64,000 bases of DNA from Plotosus lineatus (GCA_024760905.1 CM045745.1:650501-714500), one strand, 5' to 3'; shown: positions 19,741 to 33,077, counted from the stretch's first letter. A program made the numbers and translations. Notes: generated by a model not told the origin, from the sequence alone.

Positions 19741-22303
19741 ATGTAAAGAAGGAGAGGCGGGAGGCTAGTCTGAAGGCAAAGAGAGAAGAGGAAAGGTGTG
19801 AGTCTAGGACTGAAAGTAGAGACTTTGAATGTTGGAATGATGAAAGAAAAAGGGAGAGCGCTGGCTGACATGATGCAGAGGAGGAAGGTGGACATACTGT
19901 GTGTCCAACAGTCCAGGTGGAAAGGTCGCAAGGCTAGAAGCTTAGGAGCAAGGTTTAAGCTGTTTTATCATGGTGTGGATGGGAAGAGAAATAGAGTAGG
20001 CGTCATCTCGAAGGAGGGGTTTATCAGGAATGTTCTAGAAGTTAAAAAGAGTGTCAGGCAGAGTGATGAGTCTCAAGTTAGAATCTACATCTTGTGTAGG
20101 CGATGTAATTTGAAGGAAGTCAGTGACTGCAAAGTAGTAGTGGGTGAGAGTGTTGCCAAACAGCATAGGATGGTGGTGTGCAGGATGTCGCTGATGGTGA
20201 GAAAGGTGAAGAAGGCAGAGCAGAAGACAAAGTGGTGGAAGCGGAAAAAGGAAGAGTGTGATGTTGTCTTCAAGGAGTAGTTGAAACAGGCTTTGGGTGG
20301 TCAGGAAGTGCTTCCACATGACTGGACAACTACAGCTAATGTGATCAGGGAGACAGGTAGGAGAGTACTTGGTGTGTCCTCTAGAAGAACAGTAGATAAG
20401 GAGACTTGGTGGTGGAATGAGAAAGTACAGGAGTGTGTACAAAGGAAGAGGTTAGCTAAGAAAAAGTGGGACATAGAGAGGACCGAAGAGAGTAAACAGG
20501 AGTACAGGGATACACAGCGTAAGGCGAAGGTAGCGGTGTCAAAAGCCAAACAGAGGGCGTATGATGACTTGTTTGATAGGTTGGACAGTAAGGAGGGAGA
20601 AAATGATCTATACAGGTTGGCACAGCAGAGAAATAGAGATGGGCAGGACATGCAGCAAGTTAGAGTGATTAAGGACAGACAGGGAAATGTATTGACTGAT
20701 GACAGAAGTGTGCTGGGAAGATGGAAAGAGTACTTTGAAGAGCTGATGAATCAGGAAAATGAGAGAGAAAAAAAAAAAAGAGTAGAAGAGGTGACCGTTG
20801 AGGACCAGGAAGTAGCAAATTTTAGTAAGGGTGAAGTGAGGAGGGCGATGAAGAGTGGAAAGGCAGTTGGTTCTGATGACAGACCGGTGGAGGTGTGGAA
20901 GTGTCTAGGAGAGGTAGCAGTAGATTTTCTGACAAGAACATTCAACAAGGTCTTAGAGAGTGAGCAGATTCCGGAGAAATGGAGGAGAAGTGTCTAGTGC
21001 CCATTTTTAAGAATAAGGGAGACGTGCAGAGTTGTGGTAACTACAGAGGAATAAAGTTGATGAGCCATACGATGAAGTTATGGGAAAGAATAGTGGAAGC
21101 AAGACTAAGGGCAGAGGTCATCATTTGTGAACAACAGTTTGGTTTCATGCCAAGAAAGCACCACAGATGCAGTGTTTGCTTTGAGGATGTTAATAGAGAA
21201 GTACAGAGAAGGTCAGAAGGAGCTGCATTGCGCCTTTGTGGGTCTGGAGAAAGCATGTGACAGGGTGCTGAGAAAAGAACTTTGATATTGTATGAGGAAG
21301 TCTGGAGTGGCAGAGAAGTATCTTAGAGTGGTGCAGGACATGTATGAGAGATGTAAGACAGAGGTGAGGTGTGCTGTCGGTGTGATGGAAGAGTTCAAGG
21401 TGGAGGTGGGACTACATCAAGGGTCAGCTCTGAGCCCCTTCTTGTTTGCTATGGTGATGGACAGGCTGACAGACGGGGTTAGACAAGAATCTCCATGGAC
21501 TATGATGTTTGCAGATGACCTTGTGATCTGTAGTGAGAGCAGAGAACAAGTGCAGGAAAATGTAGAGAGGTGGGGGTATGCCCTGGAAAAGAGAGGAATG
21601 AAAGTTAGCCTCAGTAAGACAGAATACATGTGTGTGAACGAGAAGGAACCAAGAGGAATGGTGAGGTTACAGGGAGCAGAGATAAAGAAGGTGGAGGATT
21701 TTAAGTACTTAGGCTCAACAATCCAGAGCAATTCAGAGTGTGGAAAAGAAGTGAAGAAGCATGTGCAGGCCGGTTGGAATGGTTGGAGAAAAGTGTCAGG
21801 TGTGATGTGTGATAGGAGAGTATCGGCAAGAATGAAAGGAAAAGTGTACAAGACGGTGTTGAGGCCAGCGATGTTGTCTGGTTTAGAAACAGTGGCCCTG
21901 GGGAAAAGACAGGAGGCAGAGCTGGAGGTAGCAGAGATGAAAATGTTGAGGTTCTCTTTGGAAGTAACGAGGATGGATAGGATCAGGAATGAGTACATCA
22001 GAGGGACAGCACATGTAAGATGTTCTGGAGACAAAGTCAGAGAGGCTAGATTGAGATGGTTTGGACATGTACAGAGGAGGGATAGTGAGTCCATTGGTAA
22101 TAGGATGCTGAGGTTGGAACTACCAGGCAGAAGGCCGAGAGGACGACCAAAGAGAAGATTTATGGATGTGGTGAAGGAGGACATGAAGGTAGTTGGAGTA
22201 AGAGTAGAAGATGCAGAGGATCGGGTGAGATGGCGGAAGATCATTTGCAGTGGCGACCCCTGAAGGGCACAGCCGAAAGGAAAAGAAGAAGAAGAAGAAG
22301 AAG
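19741..22303 (+). mobile_element. RTE-C: RTE LINE with internal endonuclease deletion
   Basis: AAAAAGATAA at 19731-19740 and 22304-22313 flanks the copy. It starts in the 5' region (GAAGGAGAGGCGGGAGGC) and ends with (GAA)n. The endonuclease is missing most of its middle: sequence runs from the SDE-SQVR block straight into YILCRRCNLKEVSD, in frame (19798-20277), removing the GADFNGH block. Reverse transcriptase is in pieces: 20281-20995, then a frameshift, then 21292-22260 intact to the C-terminus with MMFADD at about 21505. Confidence 0.92.
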
Positions 22304-22371
22304 AAAAAGATAAGTATCTCAATCTAAAAAATTTACAGATGTATGTGTGTGTGTATGTTTATATATATTCA

Positions 22372-24445
22372 TTCATTTTACGCTTAATCCGGGGTTGGGT
22401 TGCGGGGGCAGAAGACTAAGCAATGAGGTCGAGACGTCCCTCTCCCCGGCCACTTCCTCCAGCTCTTATGGGGGTACCCCTACGAATTCCCAGACCAGCC
22501 GAGAGACAGTCCCTCCAGCTTGTTTTAGGTTGACCCCGGGGTCTCTTCCTGGTTGGACATGCCCGAAACAACACGCCAGGGAGGCGTTCAGGAGACATTC
22601 TAACCAGATGCCCATGCCACCTCAACTGGCTTCTCTCAATGCGGAGGAGCAATGGCTCTACTCTGAGCTCCTCCCAGATGGCTAAGCTTCTCATCTTATC
22701 TTTAAGGAAGAGCCCGACTACCTGGCGAAGGAAGCTCATTTCAGCCGCTTGTATCCGTGATCTTGTTCTTTCGGTCACTACATAAAGCTCGTGACCTTAG
22801 GTGAGGGTTGGAACGTTAATCAACTCGTAAATTGAGAGCTTTGCCTTGCAACTCAGCTCCTTGTTCACCACGACGGGGCAGTACAGGCTCCACTTTAGAG
22901 CAGAGGCTGCAGCAATCTGCCTGTGGATCTCCCACTACATCCTTCCCTCACTCGTTAACATGACCCCAAGATACTTGAATATTAAGACTCAATACGCTTG
23001 ATACTTGGAGTCCTCCACTTGGGGCAGGGCTTCATTCCCGATCTGGAGGGTGCATTCCACCCTTTTTTGACTGAGAACCATGGCGTTGGACTTGGAGATG
23101 CTGATTTTCATCGCGGCCGCTTTGCACTCGACTGCAAATTGCTCCACTGAGAGCTGGAGGTCCCGGCTCTCCAAAAGGATAGCTTCATCTGCAAAAAACG
23201 AAGATGAGATCCGATGGCTACCAAACCAGAACCCCTCAACACCTTGGTTGCACCTAGAAACTCTCTCCATAAAAATTATGAACAGAATCGATGACAAGGG
23301 ACAGCCTTGGCGGACTCCAACTTTCACTGGAAAGGAATTCAACCTGCTATTCCCAATATGGACCAAACTCTGGCTCCTGAGATATAGCGACCAAATGCCC
23401 TATAGCAGTGGGTCCAGAATGCCCTGCTCCTAGAACACGCCACATAAAATAACCCAAGGGAGACGGTTGAAAGCCCTATACATATACTTATATAGCCATA
23501 TAACACATGTGGACAGATTGGGCAAACTCCCATCGCCCCTCCATGATCCTGTGGAGCATACAGAGTTGGTCGAGAGTGCCGTGGCCAGGCCAAAAACCAT
23601 TCAGTTCCTCCTGAATCTGAGGTTCAACTATTGGTTGGATCCTCCTCTCCAGTCTCCTCTCCTCTCTGCATCGACGTTCCCAGGTAGGCTGAGAAGTCTG
23701 ATTTCACCATAATTGGAGAACACCCTCCGGTCCCCCTTTTTCAAAAGGGGTACTACCACCTTGGTTTGCCAATCCAGAAGTACAGCCCCCGATGACCATG
23801 TGATGTTACAGAGACGTGTCAACCAAGACAGTCCTACATTATCCAGAACCCTGAGACATTCAGCGCAGATCTCATCCACCCCCGGAGCCCGATCACCGAA
23901 GAGCTTTTTGACTACCTCAGTGACCTCAGCTCTCGTGATGTGTGATTCCCCATTGAAACCCCCAGGGTCTTCCTCCTCCGTGGAGGGCTATTTGGATTGA
24001 GGAGGTCCTTGAAGTATTCCTTTCACCTCTTGACAACATCTCCAGACGAGATGAGCAGCTCTCCACTTCCACTGTAGACAGTATTTGTGGAGAACTGCTT
24101 CTCTTTTCTGAGGTGTCGGAATGGTGGTTTAGAAACTTTTTGAGGCCAACCGGTAATTACTCTCCAGGCCTTCACCAGACTCTTCGCATTCCAGAGATTT
24201 TGCATCGGCTACAGCTCGGGCTGCAGCATGTTTGGCCTGCCGGTACCTGTCTGCTGCCTCAGGAGTCCCACAGGCCAATAAGACCTGATAGGCCTCCTAT
24301 TTCAACTGGACGGCCCCCTCCACTTCAGGTGTCCACCGCCAGGTACGGGGGTTACCGCCACAACAAGCACCAATGACCTTCCAGCAATAGCTATGGTTTG
24401 CCGCCTCAGCAATGGAGGCACAAAACATGGCCCATCCAGATTGTC
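22372..24445 (-). mobile_element. Rex3 LINE (RTE clade), copy 1, 5' part missing
   Basis: Minus strand shows GVRQGCPLSSILFIIFMERV (about 23330-23270), FADE replacing FADD, and the C-terminus TERTRSRIQAAEMSFLRQVV and RPRGQPKTSWRDCL. GATGACAAGGGACAGCCTTG at about 23291-23310 resembles the conserved Rex3 segment used to recognise this family. Many stops and frameshifts. It abuts RTE-D at about 24445 without its own 5' end. Confidence 0.85.
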
Positions 24446-26888
24446 CAGCCCATCATCTGCCTCTATCTCACCCTGTCCTCTGCATCTTCTCTTACTCCAA
24501 CAACCTTCATGTCTTCCTTCACCACATCCATGAATCTCTTCTTTGGTCTTCCTCTAGGCCTTCTGCCTGGTAGTTCCAACCTCAGCATCCTACTCACAAT
24601 ATACTCACGATCCCTCCTCTGGACATGTCCAAACCATCTCGATCTAGCCTCTCTGACTTTGTCTCCAAAACGTCTTACATGGGTTGTCCCTCTGATGTAC
24701 TCATTTCTGATCCTATCCATCCTCGTTACTCCCAGAGAGAGCCTCAACATTTTCATCTCTGCTACCTCCAGCTCTGCCTCCTGTATTTTTCTCAGTGCCA
24801 CTGTTTCTAAACCATACAACATTGTAGGCCTCAACACTGTCTTGTACACTTTTCCTTTCATTCTTGCTGACACTCTCCTATCGCACATCACACCGGACAT
24901 TTTTCTCAAACCATTCCAGCCTACCTGCACACACTTCTTCACCTCTTTTCCACACTCTCCATTGCTCAGGATTGTTGAGCCTAAGTACTTAAAATCCTCC
25001 ACCTTCCTTACCTCTGCTCCCTGTAACCTCTCGAGATTTTCCTCCACTTGTTCTCTTCTCCTTCTGACCTTCTCTGTACTTCTCTATTAACATCCTCAAA
25101 GCACACACTGCATCTGTGGTGCTCTTTCTTGGCATGAAACCAAACTGTTGTTAGCAAATGCTGACCTCTGCCCTTAGTCTAGCTTCCACTATTCTTTCCC
25201 ATAACTTCATGGTATGGCTCATCAACTTTATCCCTCTGTCGTTGCCACAACTCTGCACATTTCCCTTGTTCTTAAAAATGGGCACCAGCACACTTCTCCT
25301 CCATTCCTCCGGCATCTGCTCACTGTCTAAGACCTTGTTTAATGTTCTTGTCAGAACATCTACTGCTAACTCTCCTAGACACTTCCATACCTCCACAGAT
25401 ATATCATCAGGACCAACTGCCTTTCCACTCTTCATCCTCTTCAATGCCCTCCTCACTTCACCCTTACTAATCTTTTTTACTTCCTGGTCCTCAACAGTCA
25501 CCTCTTCTACTCCTTTTTCTCTCTAATTCTTTGTACTCCTGTTTACTCTCTTCGGTCCTCTCAATGTCCCACTTCTTCGTAGCTGACCTCTTCCTTTGTA
25601 CACACTCCTGCACTTCCTCATTCCACCACCAAGTCTCCTTATCTACTTTCCTTCCAGAGGACACACCAAGTACTCTCCTACCTGTCTCCCTGGTCACATT
25701 TGCTCTAGTTGTCCAGTCATCTGGAAGCACTTTCTGGCCACCCAAGGTTTGTTTCAACTCCTCCTTGAAGACAACACGACTCTCTTCCTTTTTCAGCTTC
25801 CACCATTTTGTCTTCCGCTCATCCTTTGCCTTCTTCACCTTCCTCACTATCAGCATCATCCTGCACACCACCATCCTATTCTGTTTGGCAACACTCTCAC
25901 CCACTACTACTTTGCAGTCACTGACTTTTTTCAAACGTCATCATCTACACAAGTCTACCTGTGTGCTCCTACCTCAACTTTTATAAGTACCTTATGCTCC
26001 TGTTTCTTTTGTAAGAAAGTATTCATCACAGCTATTTCCATCCTTTTTGCAAAATTGATCAACATCTGTCCTTCTGTGTTCCTGTCCTGGATACCAAACC
26101 TGCCCATCACTTCCTCGTCCCCTCTGTTTCCTGCACCAACATGTCCATTGAAGTCTGCCCCAATGACCACTCTTTCACCTCTGGGGGTACTCTGCATCAC
26201 TTCATCTAACTCACTCCAGAATCTCTCCTTCTCTTCTAGCTCATGTCCCCCCTGTGTGCATAAGCACTAACAACATTGACCATCACACGTTCAATTTCTA
26301 ACTTGAGACTCATCACTCTGTCTGACACTCTTTTCACTTCTAGAACATTCCTGACAAACTCCTCCTTCAAGATGACTCCTACTCCATTTCTCTTCCCATC
26401 CACACCATTGTAAAACAGCTTAAACACTGCTCCTAGGCTTCAAGCTTTGCTACCTTTCCACCTGGTCTCCTGAAGACACAGTATGTCCACCTTCCTCCTC
26501 TGCATCATGTCAGCCATCTCTACCAGCCATTTCTACTCATCATCTCTACTTTTTTCTTTCATAGTTCCAACATTCAAAGTCCCTACTCTCAGTCCTAGAC
26601 TCATGCTTTTCCTCTTCTCTCTCTGCCTGCGGACATGCTTCCTGCCTTTCCTTCTTCGACCAACAGTCATCCAATTTCCATCAGCACTCTATTGGTTAAC
26701 AGCACTGATGGCGGTCGTTGTTAACTCGGGCCTCGACCGATCTGGTATGGAGGTAATATTTGTGATTTGTATGATAAAGTTTGGCAATGGTTTTACATCA
26801 GATGCCCTTCCTGACACAACCCTCTGCATTTATCCAGGCTTGGGACCGGCGTAAGGGGGAGAGACACTGGTTTGTGCCCCCCCACAGC
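24446..26888 (-). mobile_element. RTE-D: RTE LINE with two large internal deletions and no 3' tail
   Basis: The plus strand begins inside the 3' region (ATCATCTGCCTCTATCTCAC); the last ~45 bp of the element are absent. The reverse transcriptase lacks the palm: ENLER joins directly to LQGAEVRKVEDF (near 25030), removing FADD, and the preceding junction at about 25065 removes the DLEKAYD block. A second deletion near 25525 removes the segment before VTVEDQEV. The 5' endonuclease part (26270-25955) and 5' region up to GCCCCCCCACAG are present. Confidence 0.88.
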
Positions 26889-28284
26889 TACACTTAATTT
26901 TTCAGATCATCAAACAAATTTAAACTTTACACAAAGATAACCCAAGTTTTCAAAACATGCAGTTTTCCTGTTGTGATTTTATTTTTTAAGACAAAAATCC
27001 TATCCAAACTTACATGAACCTCTGTGAAAAGGTAATTGCCCCATTGTTAAAAGGTGAGGTAGTTGGTTGTGATTATTCCTAATATTGGGGAAAACTGAGT
27101 TCAATCTCATGGCCACACCCAGGCCTGACGGCCGCCATACATTTCCAATCAGGAGATCTCTAACATAAAACCTGTGTGACAAGGTTAGATAGGGCATATT
27201 GAACACACATCATTATGCTACGATCCAGTGAGCTTCAAGAGCAAACAGGAAAAAAGATTACAGAGATGTCTCAGTCTGGGAAACGATACAAAGTCATTGG
27301 TAAATCTTTGGGACCCCTGCGGACCACTGTCAGAGCCGTTATCCATAAATGTAGAAGGCATAGCACAGTGGTGACCATTCCCAGGAGTGGCCGACCTCCC
27401 AAAATTACTCCAAGAGCACCGCACAGACTAACCAGAGAAGTCACAAAGGATCTAAAATCATTTCTAAACAACTACAAGCCTCACTTGCCTCAGTTAATGT
27501 CAATGTTCATGACTCCACCATCAGAAAGACACTCAGCAAAAATGGTATCTATGGAAGAGTTCCGAGGCGAAAGCCACTGTTCACAAAAAAGAATATTAAG
27601 GCATGACTAATTTTTGCCAAGAATCATCTTGATCATTCCCAAAGCTTTTAGGAAAATGTCTTCTGGAGTGATGAAAGTCAAGTTGAACTTTTTGGGAGAA
27701 ATGCATCCGTTACATCTGGTGCAAAAGCAACACTGCATTTGACAAAAAGAACATTGTGTCAACAGTGAAACATGGTGGTGCAAGTGTGATGATCTGGGCC
27801 CACTTTGCTGCTTCAGGACCTGGGCGACTTGTCATGATTTTGATGGAACCATGAATTCTGGTCGTGACCAAGAAATCCTGGCAAAGAATGTTTGTCCATC
27901 AGTTCGAGACCTCAAGCGAAGACTCACCTGGGTTCTGCAGCAAGACAATGAGCCGAAGCACTCCAGGAAGTCCACTTCTGAATGGCTAAAAAATAACAAA
28001 ATCGGGGTTTTGGAGTAGCCTAGTCAAAGTCCTGACCTGAACCCTATTGAGAGAAGAGTGGGTCAAAATCCCATTCACAGCGATGTGAAAGACTCATTGT
28101 CTCTTATCGCAAACGCTTGACTGCAGTTATTGCTGCAAAAGTGGTTCAACCAACTATTCGGTTGAAGGGCAATTACTTATTCACATGGGGCGTTGTAGGT
28201 TCAGATGTTTTATTCCCCTTAAGAGATGTAACTGGCATGAAAAACTGGATTTTGTGTTTACTTGTGTTTTATCTTTGTATAATA

Positions 28285-28495
28285 CAGACGCTCCACAACT
28301 TGCGTTCATCTGTTTTACGTTTTTTCGATTTTACGTTTAAAAAAAAAAAAAAAATTGTTAAATTGAGTTTAGCCGTACCTACGTAGTACACTGACGTAAT
28401 GACGCAATGACGTAGTGACGTAATTACGTTGCGTCCATTGTTTACAAACGACAGACTGAACGTGCCCCTCCTTCTTCCCAGTTCAGTTATATATA
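28285..28495 (+). repeat. MITE-Y, partial tandem copy of left end
   Basis: TA|CAGACGCTCCACAACTTGCG starts here, and a second, very similar left end starts at 28496. Both share GACTGAACGTGCCCCTCCTT and GTTCAGTTATATATAC. Only one right end exists (36784). Confidence 0.7.
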
Positions 28496-28687
28496 CAGAC
28501 GCTCCCCGACTTACATTCATCCGTTTTATGTTTTTTTCAATTTTACATTTAAAAAAAATTGTTGAATTTTGAGTTTAGACGTACCTATGTAGTACGCTGA
28601 CGTAATGACACTGTGGCCATTGTTTCCAAATGGCAGACTGAACGTGCCCCTCCTTCTTCCCAGTTCAGTTATATATACACACATCGT

Positions 28688-28689
28688 TT

Positions 28690-28735
<46 letters not shown>
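28688..28735. repeat. (AT)n microsatellite
   Basis: Alternating AT tract bordering the SINE. Confidence 0.95.
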
Positions 28736-28740
<5 letters not shown>

Positions 28741-28954
28741 GAGGCATGTAAAAGAACCATTGCTGAGTTAGGTAAAAGAGTCGGCTACAAAGTCGTCAGC
28801 GTGTTTCTGTCCCTTGCTAAAAGGGTTGTGACAGGAAGGGCATCCGACGAAAAAACCTCTGCCAAATCAAACGTGCGAATCAAATGATTCGCTGTGGTGA
28901 CTCCCGAGTAAAAGGGAAAAAGCCAAAAGGAAGACAGACAGACAGACCGACACA
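28736..28954 (+). repeat. RTE-tailed SINE, copy 5, 5'-truncated
   Basis: Starts in the SINE body (GTGAGAGGCATGTAAAAGAA), then AAGGGTTGTGACAGGAAGGG (RTE 5'-like), CAAATGATTCGCTGTGGTGA and the (GACA)n tail. The tRNA head is absent. Confidence 0.85.
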
Positions 28955-28956
28955 TA

Positions 28957-30561
28957 CAATGGTATGAAAAAGTATCTGAACCTTTTGGAATTTCTCACAT
29001 TTCTGCATAAAAATCATCAAATGTGATCTGATCTTTGTCAAAATCACACAGATGAAAAACAGTGTCCATTTTAACTAAAACCACCCAAACATTTATAGGT
29101 TTTCATATTTTAATGAGGATAGCATGCAAACTATGACAGAAGGGAGGGGGATAAATAACTGAACCATCACATTCAATATTTTGTGCCCCCCCCTTTGGCA
29201 GCAATAACTTCAACCAGACACTTCCTGTACCTGCAGATCAGTCTGGCACATCGATCAGGACTAATCTTGGCCCATTCTTCTTTACAAAACTGTTGTAGTT
29301 CAGTCAGATTCCTGGGATGTCTGGCATGAATCGCTGTCTTGAGGTCATGCCACAGCATCTCAATGGGGTTCAAGTCTGGACTTTGACTTGGCTACTCCAG
29401 AACGTGTATTTTGTTCTTCTCAAACCATTCTGAAGTTGATTTACTTCTGTTTTTTCGATCATTGTCTTGTTGCAGCATCCATCCTCTCTTTAGCTTCAAC
29501 TGTCTGACAGACGGCCTCAGGTTTTCCTGCAAGATATCCTGATAAACTTTTGAATTCATTTTTCCATTAATGATTGCAAGTTTTCCAGGCCCCGAGGCAA
29601 CAAAACAGCCCCAAACCATGATGCACCCTCCACCATGCTTCACGGTGGGGATGAGGTGTTGATGTTGGTGAGCAGTTCCAGTTTTCCTCCACACATGACA
29701 TTATGTGTTTGTCCCAAACAATTCAACTTTGGTTTCATCAGTCCACAAAATATTTTGCCAAAACTTCTGTGGAGTGTCCAAGTGCCTTTTTGCGAACATT
29801 AAACGAGAAACAATGTTTTTTTAGACAGCAGTGGCTTCCTCCTTGGAGTCCTCCCATGAACACCATTCTTGGCCATTGTTTTACATATAGTTGATGTGTT
29901 CACAGAGATATTGGACTGTGCCAGTGATTTCTGTAAGTCTTTAGCAGACACGCTAGGGTTTTTTTTTTTACCTCTCTGAGTATTCTGCGCTGAACTCTAG
30001 GCGTTATCTTTGGTGGACGGCCACTCCTTGGGAGAGAAGCAACAGTGCCAAACTCTCTCCATTTGTAGACAACTTCTCTGACTGTCGGTTGATGAACATC
30101 CAGACTTCTAGAGATATTTTTGTATCCTTTCCCAGCTTTATACAAATCAACAATTCTTGATCGCAGGTCGTCAGACAGCTCTTTTGAGCGAGCCGTGGTG
30201 CACATCAGACAATGCTTCTCATCAAGACAATTCTTACCAGGTGTGTGCTTTATAGTGGGCAGGGCATCTTTAAGCCACTCATCAGTGATTGGGCACACAC
30301 CTTACTTAAATTGTTTGGTAAAAATTGGTTTTAATTGCTCTTTAAGTCTCCTTAGGCAGAGGGTTCAGTTACTTATTCCTCCCCCTTCTGTCATTGTTTG
30401 CATGCTATCCTCTTTAAAATATGAAAACCTATAAATGTTTGGGTGGTTTTAGTTAAAGCAGACACTATTTTTTCATTTGTGTGATTTTGACAAAGATCAG
30501 ATCACATTTGATGGTGATTTTATGCAGAAATGTGAGGTTCAGATACTTTTTCATACCACTG
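28957..30561 (-). mobile_element. Tc1-beta: complete-length Tc1-like transposon, transposase broken
   Basis: TA|CAATGGTATGAAAAAGTATC and GATACTTTTTCATACCACTG|TA bound a 1605-bp element, the usual Tc1 length. Minus strand transposase: N-terminal paired-like block at 30220-29930 (SKELSDDLRSRIVDLYKAGK; RSGRPPKITPRVQRRI), middle at 29694-29392 (GGCIMVWGCFVASGPGKLAI; LQQDNDRKN, second catalytic Asp), and end at 29373-29173 (NPIEMLWHDLK, catalytic Glu). Frameshifts and a stop before the last block inactivate it. Confidence 0.9.

Positions 30562-30565
<4 letters not shown>

Positions 30566-30619
<54 letters not shown>
30566..30619. repeat. (AT)n microsatellite
   Basis: Alternating AT tract immediately before RTE-E. 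Confidence 0.95.
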
Positions 30620-30623
<4 letters not shown>

Positions 30624-33033
30624 GGACATGTTGGTGCAGGCAACAGAGGGGACGAGGAAGTGATGGGCAGGTTTGGTATCCAGGACAGGAACACAGAAGG
30701 ACAGATGTTGATCGATTTTGCAAAAAGGATGGAAATGGCTGTTGTGAATACTTTCTTCAAGAAGAAACAGAAGCATAGGGTGACTTATGAAAGCGGAGGT
30801 AAGAGCACACAGGTAGACTACATCTTGTGTAGGCGATGTAATTTGAAGGAAGTCAGTGACTGCAAAGTAGTAGTGGGTGAGAGTGTTGCCAAACAGCATA
30901 GGATGGTGGTGTGCAGGATGACACTGATGGTGAGAAAGGTGAAAAGGCAAAGGCAGAGCAGAAGACAAAGTGGTGGAAGCTGAAAAAGGAAGAGTGTCGT
31001 GTTGTCTTCAAGGAGGAGTTGAAACAGGCTTTGGGTAGTCAGGAAGTGCTTCCAGAGGACTGGACAACCACAGCCAATGTGATCAGGGAGACAGGTAGGA
31101 GAGTACTTGGTGTGTCCTCTGGAAGGAAAGTAGATAAGGAAACTTGGTGGTGGAATGAGGAAGTGCAGGAGTGTGTACAAAAGAAGAGGTTAGCCAAGAA
31201 GAAGTGGGACATTGAGAGGACCGAAGAGAGTAAACAGGAGTACAGGGAGACACAGCGTAAGGCGAAGGTAAGCGGTGTCAAAGGCCAAACAGAGGGCGTA
31301 TGATGACTTGTATGATAGGTTGAACAGTAAGGAGGGAGAAAATGATCTATACAGGTTAGCACAGCAGAGAAATAGAGATGGGAAAGACGTGCAGCAAGTT
31401 AGAGTGATAAAGGACAGAGAGGGAAATGTATTGACTGATGACAGAAGTGTGCTGGGAAGATGGAAAGAGTACTTTGAAGAGCTGATGAATGAGGAAAATG
31501 AGAGAGAAAAAGAGTAGAAGGGGTGACCGTTGAGGAGCAGGAAGTAGCAAAGATTAGTAAGGGAGAAGTGAGGAGGGCATTGAAGAGGATGAAGAATGGA
31601 AAGGCAGTTGGCCCTGATGACATACCAGTTGAGGTATGGAAGTGTCTAGGGGAGGTAGCAGTAGATTTTCTGACAAGAATATTCAACAAGGTCTTAGAAA
31701 GTGAGCAGATGCCAGAGGAATGGAGGAGAAGTGTGCTTGTGCCCATTTTTAAGAACAAGGGCGATGTACAGAGTTGTGGCAACTACAGAGGGATAAAGTT
31801 GATGAGCCATACAATGAAGCTATGGGAAAGAATAGTGGAAGCAAGACTAAGGGCAGAGGTCAGCATTTGTGAACAACAGTTTGGTTTCATGCCCAGAAAG
31901 AGCACCACAGATGCAGTGTTTGCTTTGAGGATGTTAATAGAGAAGTACAGAGAAGGTCAGAAGGAGCTGCATTGTGCCTTTGTGGATCTGGAGAAAGCAT
32001 ATGACAGGGTGCCGAGAGAAGAACTGTGGTATTGTATGAGGAAATCTGGAGTGGCAGAGAAGTATGTTAGAGTGGTGCAGGACATGTATGATAGATGTAA
32101 GACAGTGGTGAGGTTTGCTGTCGGTGTGACAGAAGAGTTCTAGGTGGAGGTGGGACTGCATCAAGGGTCAGCTCTCAGCCCCTTCTTGTTTGCTATGGTG
32201 ATGGACAGGCTAACAGATGAGGTTAGACAAGAATCTCCATGGACTATGATGTTTGCAGATGACATAGTGATCTGTAGTGAGAGCAGAGAACAAGTGGAGT
32301 AAAAGAGGTATGCCCTGGAAAGGAGGGGATTGAAGGTTAGTCTTAGTAAGACAGAATACATGTGTGTGAACGACAAGGACCCAAGAGGAACTTTGAGGTT
32401 ACAGGGGGCAGAGATAAAGAAGGTGGAGGATTTTAAGTACTGAGGCTCAACAATCCAGAGCAATGGAGAGTGTGGAAAAGAGGTGAAGAAGCGCGTGCAG
32501 GCAGGTTGGAATGGATGGAGAAAAGTGTCCGGTGTGATGTGTGATAGGAGAGTATCGGCAAGAATGAAGGGAAAAGTGTACAAGACGGTGATGAGGCCAG
32601 CAATGTTGTCTGGTTTAGAGACAGTGGCCCTGGGGAAAAGACAGGAGTCAGAGTTGGAGGTAGCAGAGATGAAAATGTTGAGGTTCTCTTTGGGAGTAAC
32701 GAGGATGGATAGGATCAGAAATGAGTACATCAGAGGGACAGCACATGTTAGATGTTTTGGAGACAAAGTCAGAGAGGCTAGATTGAGATGGTTTGGACAT
32801 GTACAGAGGAGGGATAGTGAGTATATTGGTCGTAGGATGCTGAGGTTGGAACTACCAGGCAAAAGGCCCAGAGGAAGACCAAAGAGAAGATTTATGGATG
32901 CGGTGAAGGCGGACATGAAGGTCGTTGGAGTAAGAGTAGAAGATGCAGAGGATAGGGAGAGATGGAGGCAGATCATTTGCTGTGGCGACCCCTGAAGGGA
33001 ACAGCCGAAAGGAAAAGAAGAAGAAGAAGAAGA
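30620..33033 (+). mobile_element. RTE-E: 5'-truncated RTE LINE between AT repeats
   Basis: Starts in the endonuclease at NGHVGAGNRGDEEV. Reverse transcriptase from 31523 is open to 32143 ([50 protein letters not shown]), where a codon reads TAG. MMFADD follows at about 32250, a short deletion with stop after EQVE, another stop at YFG/Y* near 32442, and the C-terminus at 32483-32993. Ends in (GAA)n and passes into (AT)n. Confidence 0.92.
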
Positions 33034-33054
33034 TATATATATATATATATATAT
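33034..33054. repeat. (AT)n microsatellite after RTE-E
   Basis: Direct continuation of the GAA tail into alternating AT, then CTCAGTTATC of MITE-Y. Confidence 0.9.
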
Positions 33055-33077
33055 CTCAGTTATCTAGCATGTTACCC

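Noticed and set aside
22347..22685. 112-codon plus-strand frame
   Set aside because: Antisense of the Rex3 C-terminus.
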